Shown piece by piece: positions 26,391 through 36,385 of a stretch of 64,000 nucleotides of DNA; within the stretch, counting starts at the first letter, position 1; every line of letters starts with the position of its first letter. Position numbers and translations under genes: made by a program. Origin of the DNA: Aestuariivivens sediminis. Its GTDB lineage: Bacteria > Bacteroidota > Bacteroidia > Flavobacteriales > Flavobacteriaceae. Below the pieces are notes generated by a model. That model had not been told where the DNA came from, did not search any database, and saw only the letters and a list, made by a program, of their open reading frames with translations. The stretch is from assembly GCF_022662105.1 (NCBI RefSeq), contig NZ_JAKMCP010000002.1, positions 620,001 to 684,000 of the forward strand. Direction: 5' to 3'.

Positions 26391-27230
26391 ATGAATGCAT
26401 TAATCAATATCGTAATAGAAGGGAAACATAACAAACCCATTCTTGTGGATGCGTTCTTTAATGAAACCCCCTCTTTAAAACCTATGGTCATTTTTTGTCA
26501 TGGATATAAAGGTTTTAAAGATTGGGGGGCCTGGACTCTTATGGCAAAAGCATTTGCAGAAGCCGGTTTTTGTTTCATTAAATTTAATTTTTCCCATAAT
26601 GGAGGAACGGTTGAACAACCCCTGGATTTCCCGGACTTAGAGGCTTTTGGAAACAATAACTACACTAAAGAATTAGACGATCTGGAAACGGTAATGGATT
26701 GGGCTTGTACGAATGAAACCATTCAAAACACGGGAGATGTTGAACGTATGTACTTAATGGGCCATAGTCGAGGAGGTGGAATAGTCTTAATTAAGGCCGA
26801 AGAAGACCCTCGTGTGAAAAAGGTGGTAAGCTTATCCGGTGTTTCCGATTTTGGCAAAAGAAGTGCTACTACAGGGGATCTGGAACAATGGCAGAAAGAC
26901 GGTGTTAAATATGTCCTTAATGGACGTACCAAGCAGTTAATGCCACATTATTATCAATTCTATGAAGACTTTATAGCCAATCAAGAACGCCTCAATATTA
27001 AACGGGCCGTATTGCAATTAAAAAAGCCTCTTTTAATGGTTCATGGTAATGCCGATACGAGTGTTTCAATAGATGAAGCCTACCAACTACGTGAATGGAG
27101 TCCCAGTAGTGAATTGTTTGTGGTTAATGACGCCAATCATGTTTTTGGCGCCCATCATCCCTGGTCGGAGCAAAAGCTGCCAGACCAATTGCTTCAGGCC
27201 ACAAATTGCATCATCAAATTTTTAAGGTAA
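26391..27230 (+). CDS. Alpha/beta hydrolase family protein
   Basis: 279 residues from ATG 26391, one base after the AddB-like stop. A longer frame starting at 26316 would lie inside the AddB-like gene and adds no conserved sequence. Oxyanion region VIFCHGYKGFKDWG; nucleophile elbow MGHSRGGG (Ser); a late Asp and His in LLMVHGNADTSV and NDANHVFGAHHPW complete the triad. Resembles prolyl-oligopeptidase/dienelactone-type hydrolases; the substrate is unknown. No signal peptide, so cytoplasmic. Probably co-transcribed with the AddB-like gene; it converges on the amylase gene with a two-base gap. Confidence 0.82.
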   Translation: MNALINIVIEGKHNKPILVDAFFNETPSLKPMVIFCHGYKGFKDWGAWTLMAKAFAEAGFCFIKFNFSHNGGTVEQPLDFPDLEAFGNNNYTKELDDLETVMDWACTNETIQNTGDVERMYLMGHSRGGGIVLIKAEEDPRVKKVVSLSGVSDFGKRSATTGDLEQWQKDGVKYVLNGRTKQLMPHYYQFYEDFIANQERLNIKRAVLQLKKPLLMVHGNADTSVSIDEAYQLREWSPSSELFVVNDANHVFGAHHPWSEQKLPDQLLQATNCIIKFLR

Positions 27231-27232
27231 GC

Positions 27233-28891
27233 CTATAGGTACTCCAATAAAACCAGGTTAAATGGGGTGTTGAGAACCACCTGCCCCTGTTCAACCTCAA
27301 CGGCGGTTCCAGAGTAGGCTTCCCGCAACTGGTCACCATCTTCAAACACCTTGGAAACATCCAATACCTTTTTCCCCGGGGGTAAACCCATTCCGATAAC
27401 AACAAAATCCGAATATTCCAAATCTTGATAACTCCTGTAAAACAAATAGGGATCCTGGGTTATCATCTGATGGCTCCCGGCACCAACAGCAGGGTGGTCC
27501 CTCCTAAATCTTCCCAGTTTTTGCCAGTGTTCTAAAATGTCTCTGGTTTCAGGATCTTGTTGTATGGCCTCCCAATTCATAAAGGACCGCAAGGTGGCAT
27601 CGCCTCGGGTTCCCGCTATAATCAAGGGGCGTGCCGATTCATCTCCATAATAAATCTGAGAAGTCCCGGGGCTAAGTAAAAGTTTGTTAGCGGACTCAAA
27701 AGGGTTTTGACGACTCGCATCAAAAGGCTCCCCATCATCATGAGAACTGATATAATTTAAAACCCCAAAGCCCTTTAAATCGGTATTTAAAATCTCCGAA
27801 TAATTTTTAAACAGCTGCTCCGTAGACTGTTGCACCATATGATATTTGAGTTCAAAATTGATTAAACTGTTGAAGGCCCGATCAAAATAATTGACGGTCC
27901 TATCTCCAAAATCAAAGGCCTTACCTCCAGAAATCCCATAGTTATACACTTCCCCAACCAAATAAAATCCGTTATCATCCAATACTTTATCGGGATGGTT
28001 CTTTTTGTATGCAGCAAAGGCATAATCACACACCTTTTTAAACTCCTGCCATACATAAGGCTCCGTATGTTTAACCGTATCTACGCGGTAACCGTCAATT
28101 CCGAATTCGGTTATATAGTCTGTTAGCCATTTCATGATATAAAACCGGGGTGCCCGAGGATATCCCGTGTGTTCAAAAAAGTCATCCAATTCTTGTATTT
28201 CTTTCTCATAACGCCCTTCTGCCATCCATTTCTCCTGTAACCATTGTGGTAATTCTACATCCTCCTGACTTTCTGTTTTTATATCCGGTAAGTTATCCAC
28301 TAAGGTGCATGTTACGGTCGATTGAAACGACGTATAATCACATGTAGGTTCCGTTCTAACCCAAGTCTTTGGCCACACAGGATCTTGTTCTGTAACCGGC
28401 CCGGTATGGTTTATCACGGCATCCAATAGTATACGAATGCCTTTGTTATGGGCCACTTCCACCAGTTCGTGCAAATCTTCAGGAGATCCAAAATTAGGAT
28501 CTATGGCCGTCCAATCCCTGGCCCAATACCCATGGAAGGCATAAGTAAGTCCGGTCCCTTCATCAGTTCCTCCATGGATTTGTTCCACGACAGGAGTCAT
28601 CCAAATGGCGTTAACCCCCAATGTGGTAAAATACCCTTCTTTTATTTTTTGGGTTATGCCTTTAATATCTCCCCCTTCAAAACCACGTAATTTATCCGCT
28701 TCAAGGGTTCTGTTAAAATTAACGTCGTTATTTGGATCGCCATTATTAAAACGATCGATCAATACAAAATATACATTGGCGCCTTCCCAAATAAATGGGG
28801 TTTCAGATTTCACCGACTGAGGGTTATGACCACACCCCAACCCCAAAAAGAGGACTAAAATTCCAACACTAAATACCCTCATCACCCGCAT
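27233..28891 (-). CDS. GH13 alpha-amylase, lipoprotein
   Basis: 552 residues. Lipoprotein signal RVFSVGILVLFLGLGC. The four GH13 regions are present: ILLDAVINHTG, GYRVDTVKHTE (nucleophile Asp), YLVGEVYNYG (acid/base Glu) and YISSHDDGE. The N-terminal FVLIDRFNNGDPNND is typical of alpha-amylases with a calcium site. Probably anchored in the outer membrane or periplasm, cutting maltodextrins. Last gene of the seven-gene operon; it overlaps the stop of the upstream GH13 gene by 14 or 23 bases, depending on which of two Met codons (28891 or 28882) is used. Confidence 0.92.
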   Translation of the reverse strand: MRVMRVFSVGILVLFLGLGCGHNPQSVKSETPFIWEGANVYFVLIDRFNNGDPNNDVNFNRTLEADKLRGFEGGDIKGITQKIKEGYFTTLGVNAIWMTPVVEQIHGGTDEGTGLTYAFHGYWARDWTAIDPNFGSPEDLHELVEVAHNKGIRILLDAVINHTGPVTEQDPVWPKTWVRTEPTCDYTSFQSTVTCTLVDNLPDIKTESQEDVELPQWLQEKWMAEGRYEKEIQELDDFFEHTGYPRAPRFYIMKWLTDYITEFGIDGYRVDTVKHTEPYVWQEFKKVCDYAFAAYKKNHPDKVLDDNGFYLVGEVYNYGISGGKAFDFGDRTVNYFDRAFNSLINFELKYHMVQQSTEQLFKNYSEILNTDLKGFGVLNYISSHDDGEPFDASRQNPFESANKLLLSPGTSQIYYGDESARPLIIAGTRGDATLRSFMNWEAIQQDPETRDILEHWQKLGRFRRDHPAVGAGSHQMITQDPYLFYRSYQDLEYSDFVVIGMGLPPGKKVLDVSKVFEDGDQLREAYSGTAVEVEQGQVVLNTPFNLVLLEYL

Positions 28892-30773
28892 CTTCCTCCA
28901 GTTTTAAAATAAACGATTCCAACGGCTTTATTTTAAGGGGAATAAAGACCCTGTTTTCTTCCGCTCTCAAATCGGTGTTATAATGTCCATATAATTGATC
29001 GCTCAATTTATAAGTTTGCTGCTGCAATCCCCAGGTTTTTTTAAAGGAATTTGGAAGTACCAAAGAAAAGCTATACTCTATTTTATCGCTAAAATTAGAT
29101 ACAATGACGAGCTTTTCATCCTTATCCCATCTTACAAAAGATAAAAGTTTATCACTGTACTTTTCGGTATGTTTTCGGTTAAATGAATGAATGTCCTGGT
29201 AATGTCCCATTAAGGCGGTGCTCTGTACCGTAAAGTTCAATAGTCGTTTATAAAAATCCCTTAAGCGTTTTTCATCTTCCGTAAGTGTCTTCCCGTCGAA
29301 AGCGCCATTATTCATCCACCGCTGATGTGCCGGTACCCCGGTATAGTCGTAGATAGAAGTCCGTGACGGGTCACCAAAACCCATTTCTTCCGACCCGTCT
29401 TCTCCAACCTCCTGCCCGAAATAGATCATGGTAGGAGCAGTTGAGGAGGTGGCCGAAACCACCATGGCCGGCTTTCCTTTTTCAGGGTTCCCCGCAAATT
29501 CCGGGCTGGCCAAACGCTGTTCATCATGATTTTCCAAAAAATGCAACATATGGTGCTCTATGTCCTTTAAATTCTCCAAAATCGGGGGAATATGATCCGT
29601 TTTACCATAGCCCTGGACGACGTGTTTTAAGGTGTCGTATAATTGCACTTTATCATACAGATAATCCATCTTCCCTTTATGGATATAATCCCGGTACAAA
29701 ACGGGGTTATACACTTCAGCCAATAAAAAGGCCTCCGGATTTTTCATTTTAATGGCCGAATTCATGTAACTCCAAAATTCGACAGGGACCATTTCGGCCA
29801 TATCAAATCGAAACCCGTCTACACCCTTATCCATCCAATATAAGGCAATCTCCTTAAACTTGATCCATGAATTGGGAAGGGTTTTATCCTTCCAAAAATC
29901 AAAATGCATCCTGTAGTTTTTATGCTCAAAACCTTCCGGCAAAGTATCAAAATCCTTACGGCCTTCCGGGGAGATGCCATAGTTTACTTTTACGGTTTCA
30001 TACCAATCCCCCATTTTAGGGCGCGATAATCGTGATCCATTTCCTGTCCATTTTGCAGGGTATTCCCAAAATTCTCCATCCACTAAAGGATGGGGTTCTC
30101 CGCCAAGAGGTAAGTACCCATTTTCCCATTCCGGAACTTTAAACGCTTCCATGGGGTTATAGTAAAAATTATTATTTACGTGATAGGTAACCGATGTGTC
30201 ATCATCTTCTCCAAAATCCTGTACTCCTTTAGGTTTGGATATGCTTTTATAATTTCGGGCAACATGATTTGGAACAATGTCGATAATGGCTTTTAATCCC
30301 ACACTATGGGTCCGCTCAATAAGAGCTTCAAATTCTTGCAGCCTCTGTTCTACGTTCACTGCCAAATCAGGGTTTACGTTATAATAATCTTTTACGGCAT
30401 AAGGTGATCCGGCCCGCCCTTTCACCACGTCGGGATCGTCATTTGAAATCTCAAAGGAAGTGTAATCGGTAATAAGGTCATGATGCGGCACCCCTGTAAA
30501 CCATATATGGGTTACCCCCAGGTTTTTAATTTCTGTTAAGGCCTTTATGGTAAAATCATTAAATTTGCCAACACCATTTTCTTCTATGGTTCCCCAAGGT
30601 TGGTTGGTCGTATTCGTGTTACCGAACAATCGTGTAAATACCTGATAGATGACTTCTTTGTGATGCGGTTTATTGAAAGTTGTATCCCCCGATACAATCG
30701 TTTTTTGCGAATGGTTACAACTTAAAATAATGACCAGTGCAGAAATAATTAATAGAAAATTTGTTTTACCCAT
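28869..30773 (-). CDS. GH13 alpha-amylase-family enzyme, lipoprotein
   Basis: 634 residues. Lipoprotein signal FLLIISALVIILSC. Catalytic regions: AIIDIVPNHVAR, GFRFDMAEMVP (nucleophile), FLLAEVYNPV (acid/base) and FLENHDEQRL. The C terminus is an all-beta domain (FVRWDKDEKLVIVSNFSDKIEYSF). An insertion of ~90 residues follows the first region (roughly residues 175-265), as in several Bacteroidota amylases. Acts on imported alpha-glucans in the periplasm. Six bases separate it from the upstream esterase-fold gene. Confidence 0.92.
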   Translation of the reverse strand: MGKTNFLLIISALVIILSCNHSQKTIVSGDTTFNKPHHKEVIYQVFTRLFGNTNTTNQPWGTIEENGVGKFNDFTIKALTEIKNLGVTHIWFTGVPHHDLITDYTSFEISNDDPDVVKGRAGSPYAVKDYYNVNPDLAVNVEQRLQEFEALIERTHSVGLKAIIDIVPNHVARNYKSISKPKGVQDFGEDDDTSVTYHVNNNFYYNPMEAFKVPEWENGYLPLGGEPHPLVDGEFWEYPAKWTGNGSRLSRPKMGDWYETVKVNYGISPEGRKDFDTLPEGFEHKNYRMHFDFWKDKTLPNSWIKFKEIALYWMDKGVDGFRFDMAEMVPVEFWSYMNSAIKMKNPEAFLLAEVYNPVLYRDYIHKGKMDYLYDKVQLYDTLKHVVQGYGKTDHIPPILENLKDIEHHMLHFLENHDEQRLASPEFAGNPEKGKPAMVVSATSSTAPTMIYFGQEVGEDGSEEMGFGDPSRTSIYDYTGVPAHQRWMNNGAFDGKTLTEDEKRLRDFYKRLLNFTVQSTALMGHYQDIHSFNRKHTEKYSDKLLSFVRWDKDEKLVIVSNFSDKIEYSFSLVLPNSFKKTWGLQQQTYKLSDQLYGHYNTDLRAEENRVFIPLKIKPLESFILKLEEDAGDEGI

Positions 30774-30779
30774 ACGCTC

Positions 30780-31961
30780 TTAATTGATATTAAATAACCA
30801 TGTGATGGCATTTCTAAATTCTGATTTCCACAAGGATTCGTTATGGTTCCCTTGCTCTACCACACGGGTATATAGTTGCTGTTCCGGAAAGTTATGGGCT
30901 ATCAAAAGGCGGGTCATCTTGGTGACATTATCAAGGACCTCCCCATCTTCCTTTCCTCCTACAACATAATATAATTTTGAATCCCTTAAATGAGCACGTT
31001 CGGCGGTAAACTGAAAGCATTCGGGGGCATACCATAAGGCAGGTGAAAATACACCAGCTTTCCCAAAAACATCGGAGTGTTTAAATAGGGCATAATGGGC
31101 AATTAATCCTCCCATAGAAGCACCCATTATGGCTGTATGACTCTTATCGGACTTTGTTCTGTAGGTTTTGTCGATAGCCGGTTTTAAGGTGTTCACCAGA
31201 AAATTGACATAAGCATCACCCTCACCCTTACCATATTTTTGGTGGTCCACTGGGGCATATTCATTGGAACGCTGGTCACCACCATGATCGATAGCTACCA
31301 CTATTAAACCAAATTGGGTCTCATTATATAAGGCATTTAAGGTTTCATCGACTTCCCATTCACCTGCATATGATGTTTTTGAATCGAATAGGTTTTGCCC
31401 GTCCTGCATATACAACACGGGATAGTGTGCCCCGGATGTGTTATAGTTTGGAGGTAAATAGACACTAATTTTACGTTTCCTATGTAATTGTGGAATGGGA
31501 AAAGCTTCATCAAACACCTGAACATTTACCTGTGCCGTTGAAGGTCCCTCCATTCGCATCTCATCGTTCCAATGTGCAATAGCAATATCAACCGTATCAT
31601 TCTGGATTGTAAAGGTATAGGTTCTATTTGCTATCGGGTTCCCATCCATTCCACACTCTACCGATTCCCAGTGGCCTTTAGTGAATTTAAATTGTATCTG
31701 GTTCCTATATTTTGGTATGCTTATGAGGTATTGGTCCTGTGTTTTTTTTAATTTAAACTGTTCCCGACCACCAGACCACCCTTCAAAATTTCCGGACAGA
31801 TAGATATCCTTACTAAAATCGTGATTATAGGGTAAAGACATAATTCTAAACGTAACGCCCTCATCCCCTAAGATCGGATTATCATCTGTCCTGTTGGTGT
31901 GATCTTTACAGGACCAATAGCAACAAATAACAAGGCCTATAAAAATAAATCGGATCTTCAT
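30780..31961 (-). CDS. Esterase-fold alpha/beta hydrolase lipoprotein with starch-binding-like N domain
   Basis: 393 residues. Lipoprotein signal FIGLVICCYWSC. Residues ~40-120 (DIYLSGNFEGWSGGREQF ... IQFKFTKGHWESVECGMDGN) resemble a CBM20/48-type beta-sandwich. The catalytic part is of the esterase D / Fes type: PVLYMQDGQNLFD, nucleophile in IMGASMGGLIAHYALF, His in VEQGNHNESLWKSEF. Its place inside a GH13-GH65 operon suggests that it removes an acyl group from modified alpha-glucans or maltooligosaccharides, but no acyl group can be named. Eight bases separate it from the upstream gene. Confidence 0.78.
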   Translation of the reverse strand: MKIRFIFIGLVICCYWSCKDHTNRTDDNPILGDEGVTFRIMSLPYNHDFSKDIYLSGNFEGWSGGREQFKLKKTQDQYLISIPKYRNQIQFKFTKGHWESVECGMDGNPIANRTYTFTIQNDTVDIAIAHWNDEMRMEGPSTAQVNVQVFDEAFPIPQLHRKRKISVYLPPNYNTSGAHYPVLYMQDGQNLFDSKTSYAGEWEVDETLNALYNETQFGLIVVAIDHGGDQRSNEYAPVDHQKYGKGEGDAYVNFLVNTLKPAIDKTYRTKSDKSHTAIMGASMGGLIAHYALFKHSDVFGKAGVFSPALWYAPECFQFTAERAHLRDSKLYYVVGGKEDGEVLDNVTKMTRLLIAHNFPEQQLYTRVVEQGNHNESLWKSEFRNAITWLFNIN

Positions 31962-31969
31962 TTTTATAC

Positions 31970-33916
31970 TTAATTTTTTGAGGTTAACAGGCGACTTCCC
32001 GGGCCTTTCAGCATCAAATGGTCCTTCCAGATCACTTCCTCTCCGGTGAGGATATCCCTTAACGACATGCCTTTGAGCCCTATCTCATCAAATCGGCTCA
32101 AATCGAGATCAACAGACTGTTCATTGGTGTTCATAAGATGTACAACCGTTTCATCAGTCCCAATCCTAAACAACAGATAGACCCCCTCTTTAGGCACAAA
32201 ATGTACGGTCTTGCCCTCGTGTATGGCCTTACTGTCTTTTCTGTAATTAAGTATGGTTTTCAAGAAAGATTGCATGTCTATTTGGTCCTGCGACAACCCA
32301 TCGCCCGTAAAGGCATTTATGGGATCTCCTGTCCAACCTCCGGGGTAATCGGTACGTATTAAGCCATGGTCTCCGGGCTTTTCAAAATCGTTCATTAAAA
32401 TTTCAGTACCGTAATAAAGTTGTACGACTCTTGGCAATACAAGCATATAACTTAAAGCCATTTTTGTTTTCATGACATCGCCCTCCAATTGGGTGAAGAT
32501 GCGACTCATATCGTGGTTATCCGGAAATATGAGAATTTGGTTTGGATGGGCATAAGCAAAATCGTTGGCCAGCGCGTTATAAATGGTAATTAATCCTGTA
32601 TCATTAGTTTCTTCCTGCTTGAGCCCTTTTACAATTTGTTCCTGCATGGCAAAATCCATGGTCGATTTTAAGTTGGATTTGTAACCGTCTTTATTTTTTG
32701 CACCGTCTTGCCAGTATCCAATCAATAAGGGGTTAGTGGACCATTCCTCACCAACAATACTAAAGTTGGGATACTCGTTCATGATGGCTCCAGCCCAGTG
32801 ACTCAAAAAGAATTTGTCGGAATATGGGTAAGTGTCCTGTCGAATCCCGTTAAGTTGTAACGTCTCTATCCACCATATACTGTTTTGTATGAGATAGGTG
32901 GCCATATAGGGGTTGTTTTGGTTTAAATCGGGCATATCAGATACAAACCACCCTCCCGTTTCCAAATTCTTATCCACCTGGGAGGCATACAGATCCTGGT
33001 TGGTCGTCCTTCGATGTTCGGTAATGACCGGAAGCCCGTCCTTCACAAATTGTTCCTGATAGTTCAACCAATCGTGAAACGGTAAATCCTGCATCCACCA
33101 ATGTTCAACACCACAATGATTGACCACCTGGTCCATGATATGCTTCATGCCTCTTTGGTGCAAGCCTTGCGACAGGGCTTTATAATCCTCCAAGGTCCCA
33201 AATCGCGGATCCACTTCATAATAATCGGTAATGGCGTAGCCGTGATAGGAAGCCTCAGGCATATCGTTAATAAGCACCGGGCAGGGCCATACCGCTGTAA
33301 GCCCCAAATCTGCGATATAATCCAAATGATTGATGATGCCTTCAATATCCCCTCCATGGCGCCCATAATCATCGCGCCTATCAATAGTTTTTTCCTTTAA
33401 AGTGTCTACAATATCATTATCGGGGTTACCATTGGCAAATCGGTCCGGCGTAATCAAATAAATAACGTCACCACTGTCAAAACCAACATAATCTTCAGCC
33501 GCTTGCGCTCTGGGCTTCAGCTCGTAGGTATATATCAAGTCGTCATGCCCTGCTTGTGAGCATATAATATTAAATTTCCCCGCTTTAGTCGTCCGGTCCA
33601 TTTCTAAGTCCACGAACACATAATTAGGGCTATCGGCATAATGGATCTTTTTAACCGTTACCCCGGGATACGTTATTCTAAGTGCCTTTTTTGAAATGTC
33701 GGGATGTTTTATGAGTAGTTGCAATGCTGAGTTTTTCATGCCAACCCACCAATATGGTGGCTCTACACGCTGCAGATCGCGTTGTTCCTCTGTAATGGGT
33801 TCTGCAAGGTTCATGGGTTTGCGGGCCTCTTCTTTACAGGATCCATAGAACAGGGTCATCGCCAGAAGGATGAAGGCTTTTGCAAAAGATTTTATATTCC
33901 AATACATACAATTCAT
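31970..33916 (-). CDS. susA: GH13 neopullulanase/cyclomaltodextrinase, SusA-like lipoprotein
   Basis: 648 residues. Lipoprotein signal ending LFYGSC. The N-terminal ~100 residues (EPPYWWVGMKNSALQLLIKHPDI) are the cyclomaltodextrinase N-terminal domain found in SusA. Catalytic regions: HIMDQVVNHCG, GIRQDTYPYSD (nucleophile Asp), SIVGEEWSTN (Glu) and IFPDNHDMSR. The family degrades pullulan, cyclodextrins and linear maltodextrins in the periplasm after SusCD import. A 143-bp gap separates it from the GH65 gene, the largest in this operon; I found no perfect TAnnTTTG in it. Confidence 0.92.
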   Translation of the reverse strand: MNCMYWNIKSFAKAFILLAMTLFYGSCKEEARKPMNLAEPITEEQRDLQRVEPPYWWVGMKNSALQLLIKHPDISKKALRITYPGVTVKKIHYADSPNYVFVDLEMDRTTKAGKFNIICSQAGHDDLIYTYELKPRAQAAEDYVGFDSGDVIYLITPDRFANGNPDNDIVDTLKEKTIDRRDDYGRHGGDIEGIINHLDYIADLGLTAVWPCPVLINDMPEASYHGYAITDYYEVDPRFGTLEDYKALSQGLHQRGMKHIMDQVVNHCGVEHWWMQDLPFHDWLNYQEQFVKDGLPVITEHRRTTNQDLYASQVDKNLETGGWFVSDMPDLNQNNPYMATYLIQNSIWWIETLQLNGIRQDTYPYSDKFFLSHWAGAIMNEYPNFSIVGEEWSTNPLLIGYWQDGAKNKDGYKSNLKSTMDFAMQEQIVKGLKQEETNDTGLITIYNALANDFAYAHPNQILIFPDNHDMSRIFTQLEGDVMKTKMALSYMLVLPRVVQLYYGTEILMNDFEKPGDHGLIRTDYPGGWTGDPINAFTGDGLSQDQIDMQSFLKTILNYRKDSKAIHEGKTVHFVPKEGVYLLFRIGTDETVVHLMNTNEQSVDLDLSRFDEIGLKGMSLRDILTGEEVIWKDHLMLKGPGSRLLTSKN

Positions 33917-34059
33917 AAGGCTAATGTTTTATTAATCCGATGCACGCGTTCTTAAGGCATATACAGCCTGTATTAAAGCGAACAATTTCCTATATCCAAA
34001 CCAATTTCCCCGACATCACCTGGATGTGCTTAAATTTTTTCATCAGGGTTCTTGGTCAT

Positions 34060-36366
34060 TTACACGGTAACCAAACTATGGGGTTCAATGATTACCAAAG
34101 CATCATTTACTTTCAATGGTAAGGGGGTATTCCCCTCCAATTCGAAGGTGGTGCCTTGCTGGCAAACATTCACTTTTAAGATTTGATTTCTAAAATTGAC
34201 CTTGAACGAATAGGCCTCCCATTGTTTCGGGATCCTGGGTGTAAAGCACAAGGTGTTATCCTTAACCCGCATGCCTCCAAATCCTTCAACAATACTCATC
34301 CATGTTCCTGCCATGGAAGTAATGTGCAATCCTTCATGGACTTCATGGTTGTAATCATCCAAATCCAGTCTCGAGGTTCTTAAATACAAGGTGTAGGCCT
34401 GCTCCAATCTGCCTAGTTTTGCGGCCTGAATACTATGCACACAGGGGGACAGGGAGCTTTCGTGAACGGTAAAGGGCTCATAAAAATCGAAATGGCGTTC
34501 CAACTCCTCGTCGGAAAATTGATCTTCAAAAAAGTAAAACCCTTGTAGCGTATCTGCTTGTTTGATATAAGGTGAACGCAAAATACGGTCCCAGCTCCAT
34601 TTTTGGTTAATGGGTCTTTGCGATGGCAGTAATTGATCTGCGGTAACCCATTCCTTATCTAAAAAGCCGTCCTGTTGCAAATAGACTCCATGCTTCTCCG
34701 AGTATGGGAAATACATGTTATCCGCCACGGCCTTCCAAAGGGCCACTTCCTTTTTAGTGAGCTTTACTTTCTTTCCTATTCTTAAAAAGTCTTCGGGATA
34801 TTCGGCTTCTACCTTACTCAAGTTTTCAATGGTATAATTAATACACCATCGGGCCAAATAATTAGTATACCAGTTATTGTTTACGTTGTTCTCGTATTCA
34901 TTGGGTCCGGTTACGCCTAAAATAACATATTGCTTTTTAGGCTGGGAATAGGTTGCACGTTGTTGCCAAAATCGGGCAATGGCTATTAACACTTCCAATC
35001 CCTTTTCCGGGATATAACGATAATCGCCGGTAAAGCGACAATAATTGTGCATGGCAAAGGCTATGGCCCCATTACGATGTATTTCTTCAAAAGTAATTTC
35101 CCATTCGTTATGACATTCTTCACCATTCATGGTTACCATGGGATACAATGCCGCCCCTTGGGTGAATCCTAATTTTTCGGCATTTTCAATGGCTTTCCCC
35201 AAATGGTTATACCGGTATTCCAACAGGGCTCTCGCAACCTTCTGGTCCTTGGTGGCCATATAAAATGGAATGCAATAGGCTTCGGTATCCCAATAGGTAC
35301 TTCCCCCATATTTTTCTCCCGTAAACCCTTTAGGTCCAATGTTCAATCTGGAATCTTTACCCAAATAGGTTTGGTTCAACTGAAAAATATTGAACCGAAT
35401 GCCCTGCTGAGCCTTAACATCTCCCGTAATGGTGATATCAGACATACTCCAAATAGTAGCCCAGATTTGTTTTTGGTCTTCCAATAAGGCATAAAATCCT
35501 TTGGTCGTGGCCAGGTTCAATGCCTTTTGGGCTGCCGATACCAGCTTGGTTTTATCATGGTTTCTATCTACGGTATAGCCTCCATATTTATGTATGGTGA
35601 ATCGCTCGCCCCGCTTAACCGAATAGGTGTACGTAAAGGTCAATCTGCTGTCTGTGGCATCAACTTTGGGCAATGCGTCCATGGATTGGTCGTTTACGAA
35701 TAACTTGGATTCCATGAAGGTACACACGTGAAATGCGGTTTTCATGGTTTTGGCCTCTATAAACCCTTGGTTGGCATCATGACTGACCTTTAGGATATCC
35801 CAAAATTGGTCATCCCAGTTGGTGTCCTCGTTAGTGATCCCCGAATCCAAGTAAGGTTCAAAAACAATATCGGCGTCCTTGTTTAAGGGTATTACTTCAT
35901 AAGCAATTGCTCCTATCTCGTCTGCCTCCAAACTCAGAAACCGTTTGGTCCTTACCTGAACCCGTATTTTATTTTTCAAGGTGGCCGTAAAACTTCTGGA
36001 CAACCAACCCTCCTTCATATTGAGCTCCCTTTTAAAGTGCTCTACCTTCTTACAGGCAAATAAATCTAAAACTTCACCGTTAATGGTTACGTTAATGCCA
36101 ATCCAATTGGGAGCATTCAGTACTTTGGCAAAATAATCCGGATAGCCATTTTTCCACCAGCCCACACGGGTTTTATCGGGATAATACACCCCAGCGACAT
36201 AGCTTCCCCGAAAAGTGGGTCCGGAATACTGTTCTTCAAAGTTGGCACGCTGACCCATAGCCCCGTTACCAATACTGAATAAACTCTCCGACGATTTTAC
36301 ACGCTCAGGGACAAAGCCCTCTTCTATGATCGACCAATTATCTGGTTTTATATAATTTTGATTCAT
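34060..36366 (-). CDS. GH65 glycoside phosphorylase (probably maltose phosphorylase)
   Basis: 768 residues, no signal peptide, cytoplasmic. Family features: an N-terminal beta-sandwich, an (alpha/alpha)6 barrel with GSTYWDTEAYCIPFYMA, the GEECHNEWEITFEEIHRNGAIA segment carrying the general-acid Glu, and the phosphate-site region VHESSLSPCVHSIQAA. GH65 enzymes cleave alpha-glucosides with phosphate and release beta-glucose-1-phosphate. The adjacent beta-phosphoglucomutase and the maltodextrin genes favour maltose over trehalose or kojibiose. It lies 19 bases after pgmB. Confidence 0.9.
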   Translation of the reverse strand: MNQNYIKPDNWSIIEEGFVPERVKSSESLFSIGNGAMGQRANFEEQYSGPTFRGSYVAGVYYPDKTRVGWWKNGYPDYFAKVLNAPNWIGINVTINGEVLDLFACKKVEHFKRELNMKEGWLSRSFTATLKNKIRVQVRTKRFLSLEADEIGAIAYEVIPLNKDADIVFEPYLDSGITNEDTNWDDQFWDILKVSHDANQGFIEAKTMKTAFHVCTFMESKLFVNDQSMDALPKVDATDSRLTFTYTYSVKRGERFTIHKYGGYTVDRNHDKTKLVSAAQKALNLATTKGFYALLEDQKQIWATIWSMSDITITGDVKAQQGIRFNIFQLNQTYLGKDSRLNIGPKGFTGEKYGGSTYWDTEAYCIPFYMATKDQKVARALLEYRYNHLGKAIENAEKLGFTQGAALYPMVTMNGEECHNEWEITFEEIHRNGAIAFAMHNYCRFTGDYRYIPEKGLEVLIAIARFWQQRATYSQPKKQYVILGVTGPNEYENNVNNNWYTNYLARWCINYTIENLSKVEAEYPEDFLRIGKKVKLTKKEVALWKAVADNMYFPYSEKHGVYLQQDGFLDKEWVTADQLLPSQRPINQKWSWDRILRSPYIKQADTLQGFYFFEDQFSDEELERHFDFYEPFTVHESSLSPCVHSIQAAKLGRLEQAYTLYLRTSRLDLDDYNHEVHEGLHITSMAGTWMSIVEGFGGMRVKDNTLCFTPRIPKQWEAYSFKVNFRNQILKVNVCQQGTTFELEGNTPLPLKVNDALVIIEPHSLVTV

Positions 36367-36385
36367 TATTATCAGTTCTTTTTTC

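Noticed and set aside
32138-33400. Plus-strand frames inside the SusA-like gene
   Set aside because: They are rich in Met, His and Ile in irregular patterns and lie wholly inside a gene with all four GH13 regions.
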